NCBI RefSeq assembly: GCF_036898095.1
Contig: NC_090744.1
Coordinates: 92,084,631-92,148,630, forward strand
DNA length: 64,000 nucleotides
Source of the DNA: Palaemon carinicauda
Lineage: Eukaryota; Arthropoda; Malacostraca; Decapoda; Palaemonidae
Direction: 5' to 3'
Shown: positions 1 through 12,812 of the stretch, in pieces
Layout of the letters: each line of letters starts with the position of its first letter
Position numbering within the stretch: position 1 is the stretch's first letter
Translations under genes and position numbers: made by a program
Notes under the pieces: model-generated
The model's input: the letters and a program-made list of their open reading frames with translations, nothing else
What the model was told of the DNA's origin: nothing
Database searches by the model: none

Positions 1-2345
1 ATAGATTTCTCCAGAGGAACCTTTGTGATCAGGTCAGTCATAGGACATAGAAAGGAAGGATTTTGTATATGCTTTGAGAAAGGATGACCAAATACGACCG
101 AGGAGAATCAAAGAATACCTGGAAAAGGATGGAATATCAAATATCCCAAACCTCAGCAACACTCGACTGTTAAAACGTGAATATCTCTCTCCCTCACTCA
201 GCTCATAGATTCATCCTTAGATATCCGATTCTCTTTTCTTGTAAACCCGAAATTACTAGAATATGTAATCGTTACAATGCCTGTGTAATTATGATAAAAG
301 CTATAAGGATCTTTATCCGATGATATACTGTAGTTACATATGAATTCCTTGAATCATGATACAAGTAGCTTCAAAATGTTCTGGTTTTAATCCTAAGGAA
401 AGATAATACTTAGTTGCTCACAAGCATTGATGTTCTAAATTTAATGTTAAAGTCATTATCTATATTCATAGATACAAAGGTCCTCAACTTATTAGAAGAT
501 ACAAACACAAATCCAACTGAAATCATAAATTTCAGATATTCAATCAAAAGATCATAATGAAATACTGTGATTAGATAATACATAATTTAATGCAGTAAGC
601 AAAGATGACATTTGCAATATGATACAGGACTATTTGGTGATTTTTGCAGCTGAAAATTGTACTCATGTGAGTTAGTTGACGCCTAAGCCAAACTTTTACA
701 AAATTTGACTTGCAAACCGCTTCTTGGAATCTATTAAGTTTGTAAGATGAGGACTAGCTGTAGTCCATAAAATGAACATAAATACTTTACTCAGGAAATA
801 CCATTAATTGTAATTTTCCCTAAGTTCTTAAAAACTAATGATTGGCTTTTTATCCTAAGAAATGTCCAACGTCCTATCTCTTTGCAATCAATATCCGATA
901 TGGCATTTGGCTTTTTTTTGGTATAAGACCGTGACCCCCCCCCCCCTTTCTTTTCTCCCCTTAGCTGCAACTCATTACAGTCAATCAACTCCCAGGCACA
1001 GAGTGATTAAATTTCCCAATTCTTTTATGATTTAATTATTCTTTTTACTGTTGACAATAATGAAGGGTGACAAGCCAAAAAAAATTCTTTTACGTATCAG
1101 CCTAATAAGAAGAGATGAGAAGAAGAAAGCAATATCACTCAGTCTGAGATCAGTTATCGGAAACAGTTTTACTTTACAACTTTGTAATAATCTTTGTTTT
1201 AATCATCAGAAAAGCAGAAACAGTATTTCAGTTTTAGCGAAGCGATTTGATGACATTGCAAAAAGCAATATAAACAAAAAATTTGATGTTGAAAATATCA
1301 ACGTTTTATGAAAAAATAAAACTCCCTAATCCTAGTTCCTCTTTTCTCTCGGTTTTCAGCCAACAAAAATATATCATTGGAATATATTTTCACTCTTTTC
1401 AGTTTACCTTTGGCCTTAATTTTAAGCCCTGAATAATTTCATCTATTTGTTTTTGTCGTTTATTTTTTGCAAATCTAATTAATCTCCTGACTGATGCAAA
1501 TATGGTTGAATGTTCGTCAGTGTTTTGTTAACTTTGGTCCTTTCTGTACATGAAGTGAATTTTAGTTTTCATATTCTCTTTGATGTCTATAGATTTTATG
1601 GTAAAATTAATGTTATCTTTTTGGTGATGTATTTACAAACATTTTATCCTGTGCTTCTTTACTATAGTGGAAATTCTCTTGAGGTTTTTATTACTACTTT
1701 TATAATTTTACATATATTAAACTATTTTCACCTTATCAAAGCCATAAGGGATTGAATGCATACAGTATTCCCACATAATCCTTACTATTTCATATTCATC
1801 ACATATTTGTCAAAATCTTAAGGGATCCCTTGGATTTATAGATAATAAATTTATAGATTTCATACAAATCTAAAAATCCAGGAAAAATTGAGATGTAGAG
1901 GGTTGCCTCAGGGCAATGTTTACAATTAGATTACTTTCCTCGGCTGAGGGGATTATGGAACAGTGCATCAAAATCTGATGCTTTTGATGACAACAGAATA
2001 TTGAACACGGAAATGTCACTTTTCAAATATAACTTGAGAATTCATCTAAATTTGCTAATTCACTCCTGATATATTTTAGAAACACACAGGGTCTTAGAGG
2101 AACAATATGCAGAGCATAATCTCCCTCCTATTGATAAGTGTAATAACAAAATGCAAAATTGAAAAACTTTTTGTTCCTAAGTTCAACCTATGGGAATTTT
2201 TTTCCCTTTGTTCGTTAATTGATAGCGGATTTTTTTCTTTACCTCAAAGGGAAGCATATTTTTCATTTCAGCAAACAGAGGAAGGAACAGAATTGCAACT
2301 ATCAAAGCAGGATTTGATCAACATCTGGTTTGCAGTATGAATTTA
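1..2345. other. unassigned AT-rich DNA
   Basis: No coding region, RNA gene or recognised transposon is supported here. The open frames are short, lack recognisable motifs, and look like chance in AT-rich sequence. A C-homopolymer followed by a T/C-rich run lies near 937-958. Confidence 0.5.
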
Positions 2346-2357
2346 AGTTTAAATATA

Positions 2358-2398
<41 letters not shown>

Positions 2399-2403
2399 AT
2401 ACA

Positions 2404-2460
<57 letters not shown>

Positions 2461-2494
2461 TATACATAGACCTATATGTACATATACAGTATAC

Positions 2495-2571
<77 letters not shown>

Positions 2572-2633
2572 TATACATATACAGTGTATATATATATATG
2601 TAAATATATATATATATATATATATATACGTAT

Positions 2634-2680
<47 letters not shown>

Positions 2681-2690
2681 TATATACCGA
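2346..2690. repeat. compound (TA)n microsatellite with CA/TG interruptions
   Basis: About 345 bp of TA dinucleotides, broken by short motifs such as GTATACAGTATA and ACATATA. It opens artificial Tyr/Ile reading frames on both strands, which are not genes. Confidence 0.97.
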
Positions 2691-3820
2691 CAGATTCGAA
2701 AGCACCTGGTGCCTAAATGAAACCATCCTTTGATTGTTTTAATAAGGACTGACGTAGTATTAACGCTTTAAAAATTCATTGAAAGATTTCACTCCACGAA
2801 CGCTAAAGGGAATGACAGCTGACGCAGCCAATTTGATATCCTCACATACAGGTGAATCTCGACATTTTTTACTGCGTTTTGTGTCGTTTTTTTCGTTGAA
2901 AAATTATCTCATTCCTATCTCTTTATCGATTTCAATTAGTTCTTTTTGGCCTTACATTATTTTTTTTTTTTATTTTGTCATTCCTTTCGGCGTACTTTTA
3001 TTTTTATGATGGAACTATGACTTCTTTTTTCTTGTATTTATCTCTTGAGAAAGGTCTTTAAATACTGAAGAGAGGTGTCTTCAATATGCTGCACCGACAG
3101 CAGGGTTTGGACCAAAATGGCAGCTTCATCAGATTATTGAAGATCAACCAATTGTTTCGCTGATGTTATTTGTATAGTCGTGTTACCTTCTGATGCTAAA
3201 CATGCTCCTTTCTGTATTCTATTTAGGCCCCGTTTTCTTCACTAAGGTTTTGCTGTAATAAAATCATTAATAAGGAGATGATCGGATCGAAAAGGACAGG
3301 GCCCAGAACTCACCTTACATTACTCCCATTTCTGTAAGAAAAGATGGGATGCAAAGCCGCTAAATCTGACCTTTCCTTACATTTTGAAATGAAGCTACTG
3401 GAATATCCTGAAAAATATACGAGAAACGAGGAACTTTATATTTGCAGGTATCATTCATAGATGTTGGCCAGGCACTGTGTCAAATGCCTCGATGAGTAAG
3501 TCTGTATTTTGGTTTCGAAATTTCTTCTTCATTTTCATCAAAGAAAACATCATGTCAATGATCCATAATTCCTTCCTAAACCCGCAGTGAGTTTTTGGTA
3601 GCACACATTATGATATATTTTTAGATCACATCTACAGGAATTTACCTCGGCTGTTGTTGCAGACGCTTCTGTCTCCTTTGCTTTAAAGACAGAAACTATT
3701 ATATGGAATCTATCTGTGATTCTGGTATCAGTCCTCCCTTCCATAATACACAGAAAATCTTTTGCAGATACAAAGTCGTTGTGCTTGAAAAAATTCTTGT
3801 ATATACCATATACATCACCT
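2691..3820. other. unassigned DNA
   Basis: No feature recognised. Only short, motif-free open frames are present. Confidence 0.4.
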
Positions 3821-3970
<150 letters not shown>

Positions 3971-4613
3971 ATACATACAGTAATGCATAGTCACTAAGTA
4001 TAGGATTTATTTTTACGGCCAAATTATCCGTCCATTATACGGTTTACTTTTTAAATGATTCTCTTTCCTCTGATTTGGCTACTCAGTATCGTTTCTTTAT
4101 GTCTGCAAGGTCCATGTTATCACTTTTGATTGATTTGGTAATGCTCAGCATGTGTTTTTATTTTCTGAACATTCGGTATATATTTCATTTTTATTATCTC
4201 TTCTACAGTGTATTTAATTTCATATTTCATATTTATTCTCTCTCTTCTTGAGATAAAAATCTGACCCTCGACCTCTGAACTTCTCTCAGAGTGACCTTTC
4301 TTGAAATCCTTTGAGCGGCTGAATTTCTCGGAAGTTTCAGGTCATTCTGAAATAACTTTGCTCTTAAGAAATAAAAGATCGGATTTTATGCATAGGAAAA
4401 ATTTGAAAGAAGGCCAGGTGAAAAGAAAATCTATTCAGACAAGGTATTTTCAGCGAGAAAATATATGGTTCATTCTTATTTTGACGCCATCTTAAAATAG
4501 AAGAAAAATAATATAAAACAAAACATGATTGTTAAAATATGTTCAATAATTTTTTTTCTAATTCTAAATATACGTAGAATATTATAATGTAAACTAATGT
4601 GTTTGCAACTAGA

Positions 4614-4615
<2 letters not shown>

Positions 4616-4649
<34 letters not shown>

Positions 4650-4659
4650 GGGGGGGGGG
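4616..4659. repeat. (GA)n followed by a G homopolymer
   Basis: About 32 bp of GA repeats run directly into about 12 G residues. Confidence 0.95.
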
Positions 4660-4984
4660 TTTACTTGAAATTGAATTGAGACAAAACTCCCACCTGGTAT
4701 TTTCAAATAGATCATCTTAATCTCAGTATAGTCATATTTCAGTTGAGAGAAAGAGATCGGGAGACATAGAGTTAATTAGAATATTTCTCTGAAAGATGAA
4801 AAAAAGCTTTGGATTTAATTTATGGCGCGAAGAGACAAAAAACATTAACGCTTTTGCAAAATACACCACAATTTTCCGGTCGAAATTTAAAAAGAAAAAT
4901 ATCCTTATTCAAAATATCGGTTTTCTTTCACTCCTCTGTTATGAAATAGTATTACTAATCTTTTTTATTTCTCTTACCTCTTAT

Positions 4985-5794
4985 CCTGTCCGGAGATATT
5001 GAGCGAGATCCGGGACCAGTACGTTCTAGACTTTGCTAGTTTCGTCTACTGTATTCCAAAATTTGTGGTCTGCATGTAAATATTCAAGACAGTATAATAT
5101 TCCTTTTTGCTCTGAAACTTAGGTTTATAAAATGAGGCACTCATCTGAGCTCATTATAACAGATTTTAAGAAGCAATTAATTTCTTAATGGGATGCCATT
5201 CCTAGGACCAAGGGAAAGGCGGATGTCCTGAGATTCCTGTAATAAAAGTTTGAGGTAGGCATATAAACTTCTATTTGTGTTCGTTCTCTCGGAATCCACA
5301 TATGGATGATTCTATCTTCGATTGTCTTCTTACCATTATAGTTAAGATACAAAAGGATGATAGAAACGCCTCATATAAGGAGTGGCTAAATTCTTTTCTC
5401 CTACTGATCGCAATGGCGTAAGAGCTTCGGACTTTGCCTCTGAATCAGGCTGTGAGCAAATTATAAGTGAAGCTACTCACACGTCTCGTAACTGATTGGC
5501 CTCGTATACACCAACTCCCCGGGCGTTATAAAAGTAAGGTTGGTTTTCCAGTTAAGACATCTGATCCTGCCTTGATTTCATTAGTAGTGAAGACTTGCAG
5601 CCTTTCCTTGATGTGGTATACTCATGTAAGATTTATATAAAATTCTCAAGCAGACTGGAATTGTATTCTGAGTGATCTTATGAGCCTGCATTAGTCACAA
5701 ATGTATTATAGTGTTGAGCCTGTTGTTCCTTTGAATAAGAATATAGTCAACATAACTGATAGGCGGAAGTTACCGAGTGAAAGACAAACCATGG

Positions 5795-5796
<2 letters not shown>
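4985..5796 (+). pseudogene. decayed endonuclease region of a jockey-like non-LTR retrotransposon
   Basis: Conceptual translation with many stops and frameshifts keeps the phrase GDIERDPGP at 5000, typical of the start of non-LTR ORF2 proteins. Further on it keeps MRHSSELIITDF, SPTDRNGVRASDFA and SGCEQIISEATH, which resemble the APE-type endonuclease of jockey/CR1-superfamily elements. The region ends with a remnant of the linker before the RT (ITDRRKLPS, ending at MV) where a (TTA)n tail begins. The fragment is strongly decayed and cannot encode an enzyme. The 10.2-11.0 kb fragment may be from the same family, but they are separate pieces. Family assignment is by remembered motif similarity only. 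Confidence 0.6.
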
Positions 5797-5844
<48 letters not shown>

Positions 5845-6460
5845 CATAACTACTTGCTAAGCTACAACCCTAGTTGGAAAAGCAGGATGCTATAAGCCCA
5901 GGGGCTCCAGCAGTGAAAATAGCCCAGTGAGGAAAGGAAACAAGGAAAAATTAAATTTTTAAGAAGAGTAACAACATCAAAATAAATATTTCCTATATAA
6001 ACTATAAAAACTTTAACAAAACAAGAGGAAGAGAAAAAAGACAGAATAGCGTGCCCGATTGTACCCTCAAGCAAGAGAACTTTAACCCAAGACATTGGAA
6101 GACCATGGTACAGAGGCTCTGGTACTACCAAAGACTACAGAACAATGGTTGGATTTTGGAGTGTCCTTCTCCAAGAAAAGCTGCTGACCATAGCTAAAGA
6201 GTCTCTTCTGCCCTTACCAAGAGGAAAGTGGCCACTGAACAATTACAGTGCAGTAACCCTTTGGATGAAGAACTGTTAAGTAATATCAATGTTGTTAGGT
6301 AAATGAGGTCAGAAGAGAATAAGTAAAGAATAGGCCAGACTATTCGCTATGTGGGAAAATTAACCGTAACCAGAGAGAAGTATCTAATGTAGTACTATCT
6401 GGCCAGTCAAAAGACCCCATAACTCTCTAGCAATAGATCTCGACAGGATGCTGGTGCCCT
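5797..6460 (-). mobile_element. (TAA)n-tailed non-coding retroposon, copy A
   Basis: In minus orientation this is about 620 bp of non-coding sequence ending in the tail motif CCAACTAGGGTTGTAGCTT and a (TAA)n array of about 48 bp. The same body recurs at 17287-17433 plus 20825-21380 (copy B) and at 22850-23421 (copy C). Shared landmarks, read on the plus strand here, are CTATATAAACTATAAAAACT, GAACAATGGTTGGATTTTGG and AACCGTAACCAGAGAGAAG. Its 3' end abuts a decayed jockey-like ORF, so it inserted into or next to that element. Similarity to copy B stops near 6460, consistent with 5' truncation. Confidence 0.8.
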
Positions 6461-8041
6461 CCGTTATTATATCTTAACACAAACACAATGCAGTTCAACA
6501 TTTTATTTTCCAACTTGATTCCGTTTTTATCGGGTATAAAAAGCTATACATAAAAAATATAATTATATATTATTTTAAAGTATACATAAGAAATATAATT
6601 ATATAAGAAAATATTGAAATTATGCCAGGTACGGCTTGTCATATTAATCCACATTTTATATGCTAAAAAAAAAAAATAAATAAATAAATAAATTGGCATA
6701 ATTATGATAAATCTGGCAGCTGTGGTACCTAACAGTGCACTACCAGATTGCGCTTACACACGAAACAGCCTCAAGACTGACTGAAAAGTTTTGCCTCATC
6801 TGGCAAGCTGAATGTAGTGTATATAGTTGTTAGACCCTCCATGACCCCCCTTTGGGGTTCATGACTCACAGTCTGGGAACCCTTATCCTAATAGCTCCAC
6901 AGAGATGTAAAAGCTGTAAGGAACTCTGCTAGTAGTGACTTCAAGATGAAGCTAGTACTAAGGTCGTGTTGAAAGTGTCAATCTAGATCTATACAGAGAA
7001 ATGTGAATGGCAGGACACAGACCTATCTTTCTCCTTGCAAGGAAGGTAGAGGAGTTGTCAGAAGCGCGCTGTGATGCTTAACCAACAAGTGTGTGACAAT
7101 TTTGGCTTCTGCAGCTTCTTGATAAAACACCAAACTGTATCTGGACGATTCTTTCCTGTTCCTGGTAGGGCTAAAAGCAAGGCTGCTACACTCGAATGCA
7201 AGATGCCCAATCTTCTAAAGTAGCACTGCAGGGCTCTAAGGACATCAGGCATTTTCATATAAACTTCACATAAGAGGTATCCAAACTCTAACAAGAAGTT
7301 TCTTCAACAGCGGGAGATACAAAGTACGAAGTTTTCTAAAAATTCTATCGCCAGACACACAAATCAATGATTTCATGTGTAGAGAGTACCCAAGATGTGT
7401 CTCTCTAAAGATCTACCCAAAGAAAAGGCAAATCAGGATATCTTTCAAGGGCGGACACGTTCCCTCTTCAATGGACAGTGTGGCATTAAGTTCCTGGAGG
7501 GACCATTATCTGGTATTGGTATGTCAGAGACATCTGTCCTTTTGGCTGATGGTCTAGTAACCAAGCCCAAGGGAAACAGCCATTGGAGTAAGCTCAGTCC
7601 CTCTACTGTAAGGGTAGAGTGACTTCCACGAGCAGTGTACTCCTTACTTTTATACAGCCTACGGTGTTGGTGATTGATCCATATGGGGCAATAGTTCTTC
7701 ATTTACTTAAACCGGGTGGCTCTATTACACACAGTCCAAAGGAAAACGACTTAATTTTAGTGCTGCCTTTGATCATTTTAAGCATCAGGCCCTTGTGCAC
7801 GGATGCACCAGTAGGTGGTAACTGAGAGACATTGTAATTGCAACTAACTTTATGTTGATGCACCATGAGTATAAACACATGCTATTCCAAGAAAAATCGG
7901 CACAAAAATTCAAATACAATGGTTCAAGTACATACAGAATATAAATAGGTAATCAGTGCGATGAGAGAGTGATAACAATAACATACAAAAAACAGAAATA
8001 CCCTTACATTGTACGAGCGTGTGTGATACATGTGTGGTACA
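6461..8041. other. unassigned DNA, probably including the 3' LTR of the 8-10 kb Gypsy relic
   Basis: A TAAA-repeat tract lies near 6667-6693. No protein motif was recognised. The part immediately left of 8041 should be the 3' LTR of the adjacent minus-strand Gypsy relic, because a polypurine tract ends there and the next bases on the minus strand are TGTACCACAC. I cannot locate the far LTR end. Confidence 0.35.
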
Positions 8042-8052
8042 TGGTTCCCCCT
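8042..8052 (-). other. polypurine tract of the decayed Ty3/Gypsy relic
   Basis: The minus strand reads AGGGGGAACCA, followed by TGTACCACAC, a plausible LTR start. It sits just after the C-terminal pol motif (VSIDCLKPAYL), where a Gypsy polypurine tract should be. Confidence 0.5.
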
Positions 8053-10200
8053 AAAAAGACATAAATGTGAACTAGGGTGCCCTGCTCCGGTGAGGCCTAG
8101 TGTAGGTGGATCATCTTGCAGGAGATACGCAGGTTTGAGGCAATCAATGGATACCAAGTCTTCTTTTCCACGAACTTTCAGTAAGAGCCTTCGTTGTTCG
8201 ATGGGTCACGAGAAAAAGGGCCCGTGTAAGGGGCATTACAAGTGACTTGCTGGTGTCATTACACACGAAAATGTGCGTTGTCTTGTGCAAATCGGTCAGT
8301 ATGTGTTGCTTTGCTGGAAGATTCTAAGTCCTACAACGTGAAGTAGGTGCTGGAGATTGTTGGAGGAGGTTGGAGACGTAAAGAATTTGGCAGGGACGAC
8401 CAACTGATCGTCATACACTATTTCAGCTGCCCAGACATCCAGGGCATCTTTAGGAGTGGCCCTCCGTCCCAGGAGGACTCAGGGAAGCTAGGTAAACCAG
8501 CTGAAGTCCTTGCAGCATGACATCAAAGCTGCTTCGAAGGTACGGTGAAAACGTTCAATTATACCGTTGGCTGCAGCGTTGTATGCAGTTGTTTGATGAA
8601 GGGTGATACCCAAGAGATTCGTTAATGATGTCCACAATTGAGAGGAGAAAGTGATACTCCTGTCAGAAGTAATAGGCTCAGGGATACTAAGTCTTGCTAT
8701 CCATCCTTAGAGTAAGGCAGATGTACAAGAGGCGGACATTGCAGTTTCTATGGAAATGGCTTCAGGCCAATGAGTGGAGCAGTCAATGATGGTAAACAGG
8801 TAACAATGTCCTTGTGATGTGGGTATGGGACCTACAACATCAACATGAATGTGGGCAAAGATCCTCTGAAGTTGAAGAAAGGTGCCCACTCCTGAGTCCG
8901 TGTGTCGATGTACTTTTGAGGTTTGACATGAAGTAGAGGTGGCGACTCAATCCTTTGCATCCTTAGTAATGCCATGCCAAATGAATTTTGTCTTAGGCAG
9001 CTGTGCAGTAGAACAGGGCGGGGATGTGAAAGGCCATAAATGGAATCAAACACCTGCCCCCGCATGGGAGAAGGTATCCATGGTCTAGGTCTACCAATAC
9101 TGACGTCACAGAGGAGGCTGACATTAGAGTCGTTGAGAGGGACGTCCTTCCAATGGAGGGATCTGCAGGATATCCTAGATGATTGGTACTCTGGATCTTT
9201 TCGTTGGGCTTCTACCAAGGCATTGTAATCCAATCCCAGGTAAATGGTAGCCAATGTGTATCTTTGCAGGGCATCGGTAACGAGATTCATTTTTCTGGGA
9301 CGTGCCGCAGGGTACAATTATATTCAGCCACAGCGGAAAGAAGTAGGCATTGACAGGCGGATCAGGCATCTAGTGAAGGCCTGCACCAGAGGCATGTGGT
9401 CCGTGTGAGTGATGAAGGGCGTACCTTCCAAGAAGTGGCAAAAGTGACAGACAGTAAACTGCACTGCCAGTAATTTGCAGTTGAAGGTAGAGTACCCGAA
9501 TTTATCCTTGGACAGTTTCCTACTGAAGAAGGCTAATAGACGGGGTGAGGACTGCCCCAATAGCAACGCATTGTCGCTGGTATAAGTTGAAAAAAAGGAG
9601 AGGTGCATATTTCACAGGAAAAGTGATAGCAGCAGCTTATTAGATAGGGCATTCTTTGCATTACAGAAGGCCCTTTCTTGAAGGGAATCCCACTTCAGGT
9701 GTTTTGGCTTGCCTTTGAGGGAGGTGTAGAGGGGGGCAAAATGGCAGCGATAGCTGGCAGGAAAGGATGGTAATAGTTGATCATGCCTCAGATTTCTTGC
9801 AGTGCATTGATGGCTGAGGGCGTGGGGAAGTTCTGAATGGTTGCTACTTTTTCAGGGAGCGGTAGACTTCTTCAGGAGTGATGCCATACCCTGAGAACGA
9901 TACTCTGTTGACGCCAAAGATACACTAGTCGTACCGGACGACAAGACTGTTCTGTTGTAGGCTGTCGAGAATAATGCAGAGATGACGGAGGTGTTCTTCT
10001 TTGGGGAAGAAAACACAAGTATGTCGTCCACGTAACATACACAGAAGAGAAGGTCCCCTAAGAGACCGTCCATGAGACGTTTAAAAGTGGCCCCATCATT
10101 ACGAAGGCCAAAACAAGAGTAATTGAAGGTAGATGTACCAAAGAGGGTGGGGATGGCAGTCTTGGGGATATCTTCTGGGTTCCTGGGAACCTGATAATAC
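8053..10200 (-). pseudogene. decayed Ty3/Gypsy pol, canonical RT-RNaseH-integrase order
   Basis: Minus-strand fragments in 5'-3' order are: an RT palm piece with the catalytic block CYVDDILVFSS (9852-10073); RNase H (9324-9608, LLAFFSRKLSKDKFGYSTF and ITHTDHMPLVQAF); the region up to the integrase zinc domain (8832-9317); the integrase core (8707-8889, HVDVVGPIPTSQGHCYLFT); and the pol C-terminus (near 8157, VSIDCLKPAYL). Reading frames are broken many times and no full domain is open. The order differs from the two younger LTR elements in this window, where integrase precedes RT. The right side breaks near 10200 against a plus-strand LINE fragment, so the 5' half (gag, protease) is missing. 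This is an old, inactive copy. Confidence 0.85.
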
Positions 10201-10202
10201 CC

Positions 10203-10966
10203 CTCTAAGTGTAATTCTTGACAGCAAATTTACTTTTGAAAATCCCATTAGGTCTGTCTTCCTCTATTGAATGAAAAGAATTGGGCTTATTGAGTCTTTC
10301 AAGATTTTCGGTGATCAATATATTCAGGATAAGTGTTTTGATTCTTTCATTTCACCTTGTTTCAAGTATTATTCTCTTGTCTGGTCTTCAGCTACTGAAT
10401 CTCATCTTAATTTGTTAACCAGAAATTTACTGTCTGTTAAATTTCTAATTCCTGATCTAGATATTAATCTTTGGCATCGTTGTTCAATTAGTTCGGTATG
10501 CATGTTCCATAATATTTCTCATAATTCTGACCATCCTTTGCATTCAGATCTTCCCGAACAGTACCATCTTGTTTGTAATACTAAGTATGCTGTATATTCT
10601 ATTAGTCAGCCCTCTCCATCACGAAGCTTAATACTACACAGTATTCTAGAAGTTTTATTCCAGCTGAGAGCAAGTTGTGAAATGATCTTCATAATTGGGT
10701 AGTTGAATCGGAGGAACTTCAAATATTCAAACTTAAACAAATCTTTTATGCTGAACATAATGACATACGTATCTTTTTGTAGTTTATATATGAAATATCT
10801 GAATTAAAGTTGTTACTGTTTTTAAGATATTTTATCTTGATTTTTCATTACTGCTCTTGTAGCTTATCTATTTCCTTATTTCTTTTCCTCACTGGGCTAT
10901 TTTTCCTTTTTGGAGCCCTTGGGCTTATATCAGCTTGCTTTTCCAACTATGGTTGTAGCTTAGCTC

Positions 10967-10969
<3 letters not shown>
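10203..10969 (+). pseudogene. C-terminal RT region and 3' UTR of a jockey-like non-LTR retrotransposon
   Basis: A 143-codon open frame (10271-10702) keeps FISPCFKYYSLVWSSA, LLTRNLLSVKFLIPDL and LWHRCSISSVCMFHNI. This resembles the region downstream of the RT palm in jockey/CR1-like elements. It is preceded by a remnant reading VILDSKFTFE. The 3' UTR (10760-10969) contains GTAGTTTATATATGAAATAT, TCACTGGGCTATTTTTCC and CCAACTATGGTTGTAGCTTA, and ends in (AAT)n. About 200 bp of this tail also end the non-coding retroposon copies A-C, which links that retroposon to this LINE. The element is 5'-truncated, as is usual for LINE insertions. Confidence 0.75.

Positions 10970-11019
<50 letters not shown>
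10970..11019 (+). repeat. (AAT)n tail of the LINE 3' end
   Basis: About 50 bp of AAT trinucleotides directly follow the 3' tail motif GTTGTAGCTTAGCTC. I read it as the element's own tail. Confidence 0.9.
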
Positions 11020-12253
11020 GAAAATTATTCATTGCCAACAATTTCACGACCAAATTTTTTTTTCATTTTCTCAAAGAGATTTAGATATGATTTAAATACA
11101 AGTCCTCAACATTTGATGATGAATTGATCAATGTAATTTTAAAGTTTTTCCATCTTTAAGATTGTATTAGTAGGGCTTAATCTGTGAGATCAATGACCTA
11201 TGATGTTGACGTTTAAAAATTCTTAATATTCAATCAATCTAAATTAATGAAATAAATTATAAAAACCACATTTCATAAATTACCAGAGTGGAAAATATCG
11301 TAAACTTTAGGAGCTAATTTCTTCCAAAATATATAATACTTTCTAAAAATATATTTACATGGGCTTACTTCTTATTGCTGTTTTTTACTTTATCGACTAA
11401 ACAGTGATCTCATGAGAATCTTTGCCACTTGTTCCCTGAAACATGATTTCCTCCTAATCATATCATGCTTTCTCTAGACCTTATCTACTTATTTATTTCC
11501 TTTTTTTCATAAACCCAAAGATAATAAAAGCAAAGTAATATTTTTGACCAAACCACTACTTTTGCTTATAAGTAAAACCGGATTTATTTTCATGACTCAT
11601 TCCACATCGCAGCAATCTTTTCCCTCTGCCCAAACTCGACTTGAGGGGAAACATATCAGGTTTGCAAGAGATGGAGTATTTCAAACCCAATTTGCATTGC
11701 CTCATCTCAACTGTCTTCGTAAAGGAATTCCGGGTCTTTGGAAGCAAATGATCAGTCAAAGCTGCGTCGCTCACAGTTTGCTCTTCAGTAGATTTACTCC
11801 TTAAGAAAACCTGAGGTCTGAGTTAATCTTAATCGAATACAACAAACTGATCATCTAGTTTTTACCACAAATTCACAAGAAGCAAATTTTGGTTTTATAA
11901 TATTATCAATTCCATTTTTGCTTGCACTGTATGTCTGTCCGTTGGAATTGCGGCGCTCTCGTTAACTACCACATATTTTCTGGTTCCAAGCCAACAATGG
12001 CTGCCATCTCGGATATGGAGGCCATTTTGAGTTTTCTATTACTATGTTGTAAGTCTTGTTATGTGCAAACTATAAGTTTCAATAAACGAGTAGGGTAAGT
12101 CCTTCTACCCAAAAATATCCTCAATATCATATCATTTCTTCTGGCATAGGTCTCACCTTGGAATTTCATAACTACATCCATTTCTGCTTGGGATGACTTC
12201 GTGTGGAATTTACCAGATTTTGTGCATATATTATATTACAGCAAACTGCAAAA

Positions 12254-12255
<2 letters not shown>
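11020..12255. other. unassigned DNA
   Basis: No supported feature. Short open frames near 11544-11804 show no recognisable motif. Confidence 0.4.

Positions 12256-12332
<77 letters not shown>
12256..12332. repeat. (CT)n microsatellite
   Basis: An uninterrupted CT run of about 77 bp. Confidence 0.98.
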
Positions 12333-12338
<6 letters not shown>

Positions 12339-12722
12339 GAGAAAGCGCGAACCTAATATGAACGGTAATTATTTTCTATTCGCCATCCATTAGAGGAATA
12401 ATTGGAATACTGACACTGAAATTCCTACTTTAGCCTTACAGCCTAATAAATTGTTAACATGACCTGATGTAATTCGAAACAAATAAATCTGTTTCCATAT
12501 TCCGATGAAATGGAATTAGCTGACTTTACTGAATTTCGCAATCATATATTTTCATCCCATCCGAGAGCTGAAATTTCTGTCCATATTCGAGTCCCTCAAT
12601 TTTGGGGGATTCTTATTTCATTCCGAAGGTTGGGTTAATCAAAGTATTATTTCATTTCTGCATCATTCATACAATGCTATTCCCATCTCCTGTCTGAAAT
12701 GTTATTTTGTGCGCCGTTTGTT

Positions 12723-12725
<3 letters not shown>

Positions 12726-12807
<82 letters not shown>
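12726..12807. repeat. (CT)n microsatellite
   Basis: An uninterrupted CT run of about 80 bp. It is the second such array within 400 bp. Confidence 0.98.

Positions 12808-12812
<5 letters not shown>

Noticed and set aside
2346..2690. Regularly interrupted TA array considered as a CRISPR-like or satellite array
   Set aside because: There are no unique spacers or constant repeat unit. The interruptions are point changes in a dinucleotide repeat, and the sequence is eukaryotic.
2302..2733. Overlapping open frames on both strands encoding long Tyr/Ile/Cys-rich proteins; the same at 13.5, 14.9, 16.3, 24.3, 38.3, 51.7, 57.8 and 63.4 kb
   Set aside because: They are translations of TA, CA and TG arrays. 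The frames are open on both strands only because the repeat has no stop codon.
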